A model generated the notes under the pieces. The model was not told the origin of the DNA, searched no databases, and saw only the letters and a list, made by a program, of their open reading frames with translations. A stretch of 37,500 nucleotides of DNA from Glandiceps talaboti (lineage: Eukaryota > Hemichordata > Enteropneusta > Spengelidae): contig NC_135561.1 of the NCBI RefSeq assembly GCF_964340395.1, positions 10,278,732 to 10,316,231 of the forward strand, written 5' to 3'. This document shows positions 1 to 10,552 of the stretch, one piece after another (position 1 is the first letter of the stretch; each line of letters opens with the position of its first letter). Both the position numbers and the translations under genes were made by a program.

Positions 1-220
1 AACACATTTACGTCATTACTATGTCTCATCAGTTTATGGTAATTGTGTTTGATAAGTGTGTAGACGTTGTCATTCACACATTTTAGTTAATGCATTGGTG
101 GTTATTTTTACAAGCCCCTCCTTAAGATGAGTATGCATGAAAAAATAGCTATTGTCCTCTGTTTGTGCTTGTCGCTAATACGGTTCTCTGATTGGCAGTT
201 ATTTATATCCTGATGTCATT

Positions 221-303
221 TGCTAGACCTTGGATGTTCCATCCTCGATAGTGATGTTTGGGCGTGTGTCGTATTCCATCGGAAGAACATCCAAGGTCTA
301 GCA
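221..303. repeat. 83-bp hairpin with perfect 19-bp stem
   Basis: Positions 221-239 and 285-303 are exact inverted copies (TGCTAGACCTTGGATGTTC) around a 45-nt loop. No target duplication was seen at the edges, so it may be a small fold-back element or one end of a larger element. Confidence 0.75.
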
Positions 304-330
304 GATAGACAAGATGGATACCGGTGGTAG

Positions 331-590
331 CAGTCCCTGTATGGTAGAGTTGACTTCTCACACAGAGCTCAGGGGGCGCAGAGGCTTCAGACAGAGGTCA
401 GACAAAGGTCAGAGGCCTCTGTCACAGAGGTCGCCCACAGAGCTCAGATACTACCTCAGACGATTTCGTGCAAATGATTCATTTTACAGTCTGGGCCAAG
501 GTAGAGTTGACTTCTCAGACAGAGCTCAGAGGGCGCAGAGCCTACAGAGCTCAGAGGGCGCAGAGCATACAGAGCTTTCACCCTACATCA
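331..590. repeat. GC-rich CAGAG-type repeat, two units
   Basis: Two units starting GGTAGAGTTGACTTCTCA (about 343 and 498), followed by CAGAGCTCAGAGGGCGCAGAG variants. It contains the palindrome CAGAGGCCTCTG. The open frame over it follows from the repeat and is not taken as a gene. Confidence 0.7.
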
Positions 591-860
591 GACCCTGATA
601 TGTTACTTAAAAGATATTGGCCAAACCAATCATTTCCTAAAGTTTAAAGCTATCCTGATGACCTTTTCATCATGTACGAGTTAAAACGTCCATGTATGAA
701 GATGTACACGAACGGCCCGTTCGAAATATTCCTGATAAACTTGACTTTATCACGGTTACTACAAAAGATTTTGTAGTAATCGTAACTTTATCGATCAGAG
801 CTGAGACTGCGACCCCAGCCTACCTCAGCGCGGAAGAATATTTGCTCAGAGCAAAATAGT

Positions 861-1155
861 GCGCTATATTTATGCTCATTACATTTACTCATGACCCCGT
901 CTACGTAATTCTCTACTGAAAACGTATTTACAAATAAATTTATAGACTTATTAGCACATGTATATTTAAGTTTGTTAAACAAGACAGACGACGACAGAGT
1001 TTGACTTGCAGTGATACATTCAAAAAAGAGTTTTCGATCTTGCCATCAGTAGCATCATTTTTTGCAATTGATATGAAGTATTTTGGTTTGTAATTTGTTT
1101 ACACAACCTAAAAGTTTGGTCATATGCTTATGGATGTGTCAATCAGGATGTGTGT

Positions 1156-1219
<64 letters not shown>

Positions 1220-2320
1220 CATTGTGCCTGTGGATACCATCGCTATCATTACTGTGGAACTGAGCATCAACCAGATTGGTTTATAATAGAGGTGTAGTTG
1301 AAAGTTCGCAAACGTTTGAGGCATGTAGACTTTGGGATGAAAAAATAAAAGATTACAGAATTCAAACACTGACTCATACTTTGCTTTAAAACTCATCTAT
1401 TTATTTTTTTCTAAATTGTTGGATGTGGTGAATGCTGTTTGTGTTTAACAGTTGTGTGTTGAGTTAATGAACTTGCATTAAAAGAGGATTATGTTACTTG
1501 ATTAGCCATACTCAGTGCTCTTTGTTAGCCTATACCTGATGGGATGGGTCATGTTCACACATCACACCATTTCAGTAGTTTTTGGAATCATTTCATAGCT
1601 TACTTTGTACACAAGTTTTCCATTGTACTCCCTTGCATTTTACAATCAACCTTGTCTAAATACATATGTTTGTTGTTGATTCAAAATTTGCATCAAAACA
1701 GTACTATAGAGAAAAACAGTATAAGACTGTAATCTTACACAGATACTTTCTAATTGGTGTTGTGATGAGATGAAATTCCATTCATTATGCCAATCAAAAT
1801 TCTATGTAATTTGACTTCTGTAGATATCTATAATAAATGTTCATGCAATACATTGACAAAGAAATTTTCAGCAGAGCATACAATCTACAGTATTTCTTTC
1901 ACTGGTAAAAATATTTAATCGCATCTATTAAAGCTCTTGGTGTAGCATGTCTATGAATGACCAGCTTGTTTCAATGCCTCCTTTTTTGCTTTTCTGTCTG
2001 ACTCTTATCTTAAGATAACAGTGCCCTAACTCATTGCCCTATTGGCAATCTTAGGTACACTCGTTCGAAATTGTCCTTGATCTGAGAGGTTGGTTTCTGT
2101 GTGGCAGGGCTATCTCCTGTTTTTCCAATATTAATGTCTACATGGCAGGGCTATCGTTGAATTCTGTAATCTTTTATTTTTTTCATCCCAAAGTCTACAT
2201 GCCTCAAACGTTTGCGAACTTTCAACTACACCTCTATTATAAACCAATCTGGGAAAGTGGTGTTGCTGGTCAATGATCAGTTCCACAGTAATGATAGCGA
2301 TGATGTCCACAGGCACAATG

Positions 2321-2361
<41 letters not shown>

Positions 2362-2715
2362 TACATACATACATACATACATACATACATACATACATAC
2401 ATACATACATACATACACATACACATCCTGATTGACACATCCATAAGCATGACCGAACTCTCACGTTGTGTAAACAAATTACAAACCAAAATACTTCATA
2501 TCAATTGCAAAAAATAATGCTACTGATGGCAAGACCGAACACTCTTTTTTGAATGTATCACTGCAAGTCAAACTCTGTCGTCGTCTGTCTTGTTTAACAA
2601 ACTTAAATATACGTGTGCTAATAAGTCTAAACTTTATTTGTAAATACGTTTTCAGTAAGGAATTACGCAGACGTGGTCACAAATAAATGTAATATTAAAG
2701 CATAAATATAGCGCC
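861..2715. repeat. Long inverted repeat, arms ~0.5 kb
   Basis: Left arm about 861-1365 is the inverted copy of right arm about 2156-2715, with a ~790-bp spacer. Each arm contains a TG/CA microsatellite at the same place (1149-1217; 2322-2426). The right arm has an added ATAC tract and a short insertion (ACACCACTTTCC region). Outer ends fade at GCGCTATATTTATGCT. It may be a fold-back transposon or an inverted duplication. Confidence 0.85.
1366..2155. other. Spacer of the long inverted repeat
   Basis: AT-rich sequence with no gene seen. A short direct repeat, CAGGGCTATC, occurs at about 2106 and 2146 near its right edge. Confidence 0.5.
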
Positions 2716-2839
2716 TCGACTGACCATATGACTGACGCCCTCAACGATGAACAAGGACTGAAAAATACAACGAGGTCAGAACGAACAAGAAGCTAAAGCA
2801 ATATACGTCTTTAGACGTCCCTCGTCGTCTTGACTTAGC

Positions 2840-2940
2840 GACCAGCTACGAGTTGGGGCTCATAGCCGTATCTTCTACATCTGGACGAAGATATTATCTG
2901 GATTGTACCTACCTAACCATACTAACAGCAATTACTTTCA
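2840..2940 (+). other. Possible non-coding first exon (donor at 2941)
   Basis: A stretch ending CTTTCAG|GTAAGA, a near-consensus donor. No long frame; the first ATGs close quickly. It could pair with acceptors at 4520 and 5350. Confidence 0.2.
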
Positions 2941-4005
2941 GGTAAGACTACTTTCGTTGTTATTAAGGAAAACACGAAAACTGAAGTGATGTCCGCGTCC
3001 GAGCCGGCGTGAATTTTCCCCCTGTTGTAGTCGAACTATTCCAATAGACGTGACTATGACAGGCGAAAGTCTGTTTGACTTGTAGCGAGTTTTGAAGATG
3101 GGTTGGCTAGTTAATATCATGTTTAGTTTCAAGTGCACTGTTTGAATTTGTGCTTGAGTATAAAACTCCTACTGGTTGTTGCAAAGTGTTTCACAGAAAA
3201 ATGCTGTTATTTTGGTAGCGTGGTTACGAGACTACCGAATACTACCGGAATTCGCGCTAAAAATTACAATTAGTGTTATAGCCCAATGAATTTTGAATAA
3301 ATTTTGATAAACTCCCCACTTTTTTCGAACCAAAAGTCCCCGCCCAAACTAGTAGGTTTTGAAAAGAAATTCACGGACTTCATTGAGCAGTTGCCCATCT
3401 TTTAAATTTGCCGCCCATGTGGTGTGAACAAAAGGCCATGGTGTTCTTTGCTACCTTTTGATAGTGCTCCGAGCTGCTACCTACTCCAACTCGCCCAAGT
3501 CACCCTTTCACCTGTTTAATTAAATTTGAAATTTTATTTATGGTATTTTCTGCAGTTACAGCAAAATTCATTGTAATTTTGACTGTGCTAAAGCAAATTC
3601 AGAAGCTTTCCTTTGTTCAGTACAAAACATTCTTTGAATAAATTAAATACTCAGTTCCCAGTTGATGCAGCTTTCAATAGCATTTTTGCTCATTCGCTTG
3701 CCCAAAATTCATTGTTCTCCCCAAATTTACCTATTACAATTATTTGCCTGTGTTTACTTACATTTTGAAACCAAATACTGGTAAATTACTAAATAAAAAT
3801 ATTTTCCCTTCTCAAAAATAATCAGTAAATTTATTCAATTCTAGAAAATAGTATACCAGGTGGTCACATTTTACTTTGACTCATTATTTTGTATTTTGGG
3901 AATTTGGCATCCTACTGCTGCCACATCGGATAGGGAGAGTGTGAAGGAAGGTTAGTGTAGGTACAATAATATCAGGCCATTTCAATCAAGTCACTGCTGA
4001 CAACC
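2941..4005. other. No gene seen
   Basis: AT-rich sequence between the possible exon at 2940 and the first MITE. A minus-strand frame at 2938-3138 has no recognisable features. Confidence 0.4.
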
Positions 4006-4491
4006 TAGCTGCAATAATTGTAGCGTTTGATGTGATTTTGAGGGCTTTTTCGTCTGTTTTTGTGCCTTTTTTCGTTCCGACGTTTAACCCAAATCAAACG
4101 CTTCAATTCCTCTAATGCAAATGCAAATGCAAATAGACGAGACCACATTGAAAACGTGAGCGAGGGGTCAGCGTACTACCCGTTTCAAAATGCTGCGTGT
4201 CTTGCTACATTTGCCAATTTTGACGGAATTGGGGTACCTCTGAACACTTCTTTGGTATTGAAGGCCCCGTAGTTAATGTTGGCGTTAGGAAATGTCCGAT
4301 ATTTTGCCAGTAATTTAGCAGAAAAGTCCGCCCAACTTTGCGATTCAGATCTGAATCGGTTCCGTCTATTTGTATTTGCGTTAGAGGAATTGTAGCGTTT
4401 GATTCGAGTTAAACGTCGGAACGAAAAATGGCACAAAAAACAGTCAAAAAAGCCCTCAAAATCACATCAAACGCTACAATAATTGCAGCTA
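4006..4491. mobile_element. MITE with ~130-bp terminal inverted repeats, copy 1
   Basis: The ends TAGCTGCAATAATTGTAGCG and its complement start inverted repeats of about 125-135 bp, reaching to the AAATAGACG region. The 9-bp sequence CTGACAACC flanks both sides exactly (3997-4005, 4492-4500). There is no coding capacity. A 9-bp duplication with long terminal inverted repeats fits Mutator-like (MULE) derivatives; Merlin-like is an alternative. Confidence 0.85.
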
Positions 4492-4521
4492 CTGACAACC
4501 ATGTACTGAATTAATTTTCAG

Positions 4522-4579
4522 GTGTGATGTGAGGAGAGAAGTCAAAGTGGGTCTCACAGGAGTAGAACAGGAACAGTTG
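4522..4579 (+). other. Possible internal exon of a non-coding transcript
   Basis: Bounded by ATTTTCAG and by TTGG|GTAAGA. About 58 nt with no useful open frame. Lies 21 bp right of the MITE's target duplication. Confidence 0.2.
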
Positions 4580-5019
4580 GGTAAGATATATTGTAATGCT
4601 GTTGTTGTTGAGATGTTGATCTCATTCCCGACAATATATTGGGAGTGTGTCCATCTAGTATTTGGGTGTTAAAGTTCTTTTGTGTAAACTCAGTCAGTGA
4701 GATCCAAACACTGGTATTGATTAATGCACTGCAGATTTATCACATTCTATACAGTGCTAGTAGTTGGGAAATATCCAATACCATTCAAAATGTCAACATA
4801 GTGGCAGCGGTGGGATTAAGTCCTTTAAACCATTGATTCTGGAACTAGTGTCAGCACGTAAACCATGTTTTTGAAATATTTTAACAGGGCGAAGGTCAAT
4901 AGTAATAGAAGGGATGGGGGAAGGGTCACATTTTACATAACAACCTGGGCCCGACCCCCCCCCCCCCCCCACATTTACTGATGGCACCATTAACCATGTA
5001 TATCAGTGGGGTTTTAGGG
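4580..5019. other. No gene; poly-C tract
   Basis: Unassigned sequence with a run of about 16 C (4955-4970) just left of the tRNA-like sequence. Confidence 0.5.
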
Positions 5020-5092
5020 TTGTCGTTGGCTGAGCAGTTAACTCGTACGCCTCTTACCTCTGCAGTCTGGGTTCGAACCCACCAGGTGACGG
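5020..5092 (+). tRNA. tRNA-like sequence (pseudo-tRNA or SINE head)
   Basis: A-box-like TGGCTGAGCAG (5027-5037) and a perfect B box GGTTCGAACCC (5070-5080) are spaced as in a tRNA. The 5' end resembles class II (Ser/Leu) tRNAs. The acceptor and T stems pair poorly and the long variable arm is missing, so a working tRNA is unlikely. A tRNA-derived SINE head is the better guess. Confidence 0.45.
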
Positions 5093-5350
5093 TTGTGATT
5101 GATTAAATTTACCATGCTGTAAGTAAGGAGAGTGTCATTCAGTTTGAAATGTCTGACCAAAATCACTGCAAACTGCATATTATTCTTCATCAAGAAATAA
5201 ATGATTTAGGAATGTAAAAGCCCCAACAGTTGTTGAGTATCAAGCAGTGATAATTGTATATGTCAATAATTTCTATATATATAAGAATGTGTCATTGATT
5301 TCTTAATATTCCACTTTTAATGTCAATCTTTTAATTTTCTGTCCTTTCAG

Positions 5351-5419
5351 GTAAAAGGACATGGATGCATGGACATGGTCAATGAATGAAAATCAATCAA
5401 GAAATTTCAGTAACCTGTA
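5351..5419 (+). other. Possible exon with a 19-codon frame
   Basis: Follows CTGTCCTTTCAG, a good acceptor. It has a short frame MDAWTWSMNENQSRNFSNL ending at a TAA that overlaps a donor-like GTAAGC. Weak as a coding call. Confidence 0.2.
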
Positions 5420-5817
5420 AGCTGATGAAGATTTGAGACAATCAAGATAAGTTCAACTAATTGTTATATTTGGATTTCTCAACCATTAAAGCTTTGCTGT
5501 TGTCAGATTGCACATACACAAAATTGATTTACGCTCACTAGATGTTAGAATTATCTGATGATAATGTTTATCAACTGGAGTTATGCCTGTTCAGGTCAGA
5601 TACTAGTAACTTTCAAGTTTTAATATGGAAGCTGACAGCTCTTAAGTTGTATACTTTTTTTCAAATTCTCTTACAATAATTTGCTATAAAAGCACACAGT
5701 GGAACACAGGTAAATATGTCCATACAAATCTATGAAAACTAAAAACCAATAGACAGTGTTTAAATTTCTTATTTGGAAATTGTTGATATGTATATAGATT
5801 GTATTATTCAGGTCGGT
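5420..5817. other. No gene seen
   Basis: AT-rich sequence; no long frame and no repeat recognised. Confidence 0.4.
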
Positions 5818-7405
5818 TTGCATGTTGCAACACCTGGATGGCTGCATGCAATAAAAGAATCAAAAAAATTTCCACAACATGTGGTAGATTCACCCATCCT
5901 CTGTGCTTTGCATTTTGACTGATAGCTTTTACCTTTCCTTGCAAAATCGAATTCATTGAGAATAAATGAACATCCAATTGGCTAGAAAGGCACAGTGAAA
6001 TGAATATGAATTTCACTAGTCATGTAGCATATTATTATGAGTGTGTCAGATAAAAGTTAATGGCATGAACATTGAGACAGATATACATTGGATGTAGGGC
6101 ATTATTGGGACAATACTTTGATAGTTGCCATAGAAGACATATCGGAATAAGAAGACATATGACCAACTCTTTCACACTGAATCGTGCACAGCACTTGTAA
6201 AACCTTCCACAACTTCACTAGTATGGTCAAACCCTCAGTTTTTATGGCACAGCCTGAATGACAACATATATTATTTAATGCATCAGATATTGATCACATT
6301 GGGTAAACCTTTTTTGATGCAAGTGTACAGGAGAACCAAACATCATGAAGTCCAGTAAGAAATTGTAATACATTCTGTTTTATTAATAAGTTCTGGCAGA
6401 CCAATAGTTTATATAAACACATCACCCTCTGGTTTGTATTGTTGGTTGGTTGATGAGTTGTTTATTTCGTTTATTAGTTGGATTTGTCATCATTTGGTTG
6501 GTTGGTTTGTCGGTTATTTGGTTGGTGGTTTGTTGGTTGGTTGATATTTTTTATCTTGATTGGTTTGTTGTCTGTGTTAGTTGGTTGTCTGTTGTTTAAG
6601 TCATTTATTATCTTGTTTATAGTTGTTTGGTAAGTTGGTTGGTCCTTTGAGTTTGTTGGTTGGTTAGTCGGTTAGTTGGTTTGCTTGTCAAGTTCATTTA
6701 TTTGTTGTTTGGTTTTGTGGGTCACAAATATTGTTGTACATCAATGATGCATGGAATCAGATTAGAAGGTGCTGTGACTGTACACCATGGGTTGGTCAAA
6801 ACTCACCGATAACACACAATGTACAATTGCATTTTCTTTTTTGGTCTCTGTGATGTGTGTTTTTTTGTTCACTTCTACCATCTTCAATGAAAAAAAATGT
6901 TTATTCAAACTGATCGAAATCTAATGCCTTTGATATCCAGATATGTTGTCAATCAGGCCGCGACAGGCCATACAAATTGAATGGGTAACGATACTGGTGA
7001 AGTTATAGAAGAGTTAAATGAGCTGATGTGCCCGATTCAGTGTGAAAGAGTTTGTCACATTGCCATCTCTTTCTAATATGTCGTCAATGCCAACTGTCAC
7101 TGTATTGAAACAATAATGTCATATTTCCTATATATATCTGTCTCAATGTTGATGGCATGAATTTTCATCTGACACACCCAAGATAGCAGGCTCCATGATC
7201 GGTGAAATTCATATTTATTTCATTGTATCTTTTAATGCCAATTTCATGTTTATTTTTTGTCAATGCAATTAGATTTTACATCGAAAAGTGAAAAGTATTG
7301 GTCACAATGCAAAGGATGGAGTATGGATATATCTGCAACATTTTGTAGCGATTTCCTTGTTTCATTTAGCAATGCAGTCACCCATGTGTTGCTCCATGTG
7401 AAGTG
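5818..7405. repeat. Old diverged inverted repeat, arms ~0.45 kb
   Basis: Left arm about 5818-6265 resembles the complement of about 6945-7405. Anchors include TTTCACACTGAATCG / its complement, ACATTGAGACAGATAT, and AATATGAATTTCAC. Divergence is substantial with many indels, so the event is old. The spacer (6430-6715) is a degenerate TTGG-rich tract. No protein was recognised in either arm. Confidence 0.65.
6430..6715. repeat. Degenerate (TTGG)n tract
   Basis: Many GGTTGGTTGG and TTGGTTTG runs interrupted by other T-rich sequence, in the spacer of the diverged inverted repeat. Confidence 0.7.
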
Positions 7406-10400
7406 AAGCAAGTATTTCATTAACTGTCTCCCATTGTACAGCCACAGTTATGATCAATCTCCAAGTATTAATCATAATTTGCATACTGCTCTACAGACTA
7501 TTGTTTTTTATTCACCAATCACTGTGACATTCTTTGTTCATGAGTTGCAAAATGCTGTCTGCAAGGTGAGTTGATTTCACTCTCTGTCCAGCTTTCATTC
7601 ACAAGATCTCTATGTATTGATTAGAGTCAATTTATTGTTTTAGCATGACCATGACATGGCTTACCTGTAAGTCTCTCTCTTTCTACTCAGATAACTCAAC
7701 AAAATCAGAATGTGGACACCTGCCAGGATTCAAATATGCTGCAAACTATATGAAAAGGTATTTAGGGCTTATCTTTCTTAGTTTCAAAACCTGTGCTAAT
7801 CTTTGTCTAGTTTTTCGAGATCAACACACATTATTTCTATTAGAAACATCTGTTATGCTCTCTACCACAGTTGATTTTGATTATTGTCAGGTAGTAAATA
7901 AAATAAAATAAAATGAGCTGTCAATGACCAACCAGCCATCAAAATTAAAATGCATACATGAGGTTGCCATTACCTTTTTGTCATGCATCCTCAATGGCAC
8001 ACAACTGCCAAAATTGGTGTCTACTGCCCTTCTGCTTATGAAATGTCCTGAACACATTATTTTTGCATTTACTGATATATAGTGTTAATGATTTTTGAAT
8101 TGTAGGCATCAATACCCCACTGACCAGAGGCACCTCAATTGTGAACTACATGTATACCCAATATTAGCTACAGTTGCTGCAGAAATACAATCATAGACTT
8201 GGATCCATCACCAAGAACATGTCACAGACCACAGCAGAGTAAATATTTTACAGGAAGGAGTCAAGACTACAATGCACCATTATATCAAGAACACTTGTCA
8301 CAATCCACCACAAGATGTAAAAATTGTTCAGAAAGAGGAAGAAGTTAAGACTACCAGTTACATCACCAAGAACACTCTTTGCAATCCACCACAGTATTAA
8401 TGTTGTACAGGAAGAGGAAGAAGTCTACAGTTACTATCAGGGTTGGTCAGCTTGTCATAGTAAGAATTAATAGTCTGTAACATCTCCAAGTCATTTGGAA
8501 GAACTATGCAGCATTTGCGCCAACAACGACATGTATTAAATGAGTTACCTATAGCATAGAGGTGGTCTTTATGAGAAACAGAAGTTGTAAAATGAACAAG
8601 ACTATTGCTCACATTATCAACTGTCATGTGAAGCATGTATTTATTAGTTGTCAACAAATCCATAACCCATTCACTATTGTTTTGTCAAATATCAAATACA
8701 ATATCAACAATAATTAGTAAACAATTCAACCATTAAAGGAATAGTTAAACTGTTTCCAGTGAGTTCCCTCAAGTATAGCTGCCCCCCCTCATAACATGTA
8801 GAGTGTATTTGACAAAAAGAAGAATGAAAACTGATTACAGCTCCTGGGTTTAAATATTTGAGATCTCTTTTAAAAGCCATACTGGCTAGAAGATTTGACC
8901 GGTTACCTGGTATATGATGCTCTGGGAAACATAGGTGTTTAGGAATTATTGATTGTAAATTTTGAATTTTAAATCTGAGAAATTTTATAAATTTTGAAGA
9001 TTACTGTATCCTTAAACAAGAACAATCTGTCTCTAGATTATTCTTGGGGTTATTTAGCAAAGCCCTTATCCCCTGCTATGGCCACTGTCTTTTACATTGA
9101 ATTGACCTGAAGACGAGGGACCTGCGTACACTCATAAAGTTGTGTAGTGCATACATGTGTCTGTGTTTGTGAATAACTTAAAGCTTGAAATCACTGGACC
9201 TACTGCTAAAGTTGATGCATTTGTTTAGGTGTTACTAGGGTGTCAATTTTGGGGAACTTGTTAAAGACAAAGTGACTACCATAGATGTTGATAAGGTAAC
9301 AGAACAACTTAAAGATAACCCTAGACACAGCCTAGTTAGAATGTCTGGTACTACTAGACTGATAATCTATTTTGTATAATAAAGATGAAAACCTGTTCAG
9401 TGAAGGATGAGTGCAAATTTAGGGGGAAAAATGTGAAACTTGCACCCTAAAATGGTTGACGAGATTTGTGTATTTATTGGGGTGTCCAACAAGACTTAAA
9501 GTGCACATTAATGACTATATTACAAAATGGGGACAAGGGAAACATAACAACCACACTCCTAGCAATATGTTAACTAATTGATGTTGGAGTCAAAAAAAGC
9601 GAGATTAATAGGGAACTTGCAAACCTGCCATGTTGAATGTTGCATCATGGGAAATGAGATAATAAATGCTAAATAAATTAGTATTGTAAACATAACTGTT
9701 ACGTTGTTTGTAACCACAAATAATCAATTCATAGTCACCCTGACCTTTATGGAAGGTTTATTTTATTGGTAGCTCAAGATTTTGGTATTACGATAACCAC
9801 ACATAATCCCACAGGCCATTGCATCTGAGCATGCTCAGTCTGGATTGCAAGTGCGCTGTTTAGTATTATTCTAAGGTATGTAAACCCCAGCAACAATAAT
9901 GATGATATAGCACATGCAACTTTAAACTCTGCTATTATATCAACTATTATATCTACATATAAAATAAATTTCAGGCCAGCAATTGTGGTACAATGTTACA
10001 GTGTAAGTAATTAGTGCCATCTTGTTATGTTCTAAAACTAAAAAAATGTCTTCTCACTTGTTTCATTATGGAGAACACTTGCTGAGCATTTGCACTTAAA
10101 ATTTGAATTAGAATTACTAGTCATAATTATCGAGAATTTGAAACTCATTATCATAGTATTATAATTGAAGAATACCTAACCCATACAAATCTTCAGTTTA
10201 TTTATTTGGTAGACTCTGTTGCTCAATCTCTTTGCGTATGCTTTGGTCACCTCTCATCTAGGCACCTAACCCTATCCCTTCACCATTAACCAAACTAGCA
10301 AATTAACCATAATGTTAATCATATCTGTGAAGACTAACACAAACCATCTTGAGTTATTGTTAAGCTTACGCAAAGAGAAAACACAACTTGTTCTTCCATT

Positions 10401-10552
10401 TTTAAAATCATGATGATTTTGGAGATATAATTAATGCTAGTATACTTTTTGTATCATGTTATTTTTCATTGTACTGAAAACTTTGATATAGATTAGAATC
10501 CATATAGGTACCAGAATAATTATACCACCTATATACATCTTTTATTTGGGAC
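7406..10552. other. 3.1 kb without a convincing gene
   Basis: Frames at 7645-7911 and 8397-8663 have no domain, signal peptide or splice context that I trust. Between about 8206 and 8440 there are three imperfect direct repeats (74-81 bp apart) around CATCACCAAGAACA and CAATCCACCACA. An AATAAAATAAAATAAAA run lies at about 7898. Confidence 0.45.
8206..8440. repeat. Three imperfect ~78-bp tandem repeats
   Basis: Anchor CAAGAAC recurs at 8212, 8286 and 8367, followed by CA-rich sequence and GAAG(A)GGAAGAAGT. The spacing differs (74 and 81 bp), so no common frame is kept. Confidence 0.55.

Noticed and set aside
314-598. 94-codon forward frame
   Set aside because: It lies over the GC-rich CAGAG repeat units; its composition follows the repeat, and no domain, signal or splice context supports a gene.
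1139-1396. Frames rich in HT, CV or YMYVC repeats at all microsatellites (also 2131-2517, 22098-22444, 26190-26429, 28137-28427, 34336-34599, 35934-36305)
   Set aside because: Translation of CA/TACA microsatellites; present on both strands and without other coding signs.
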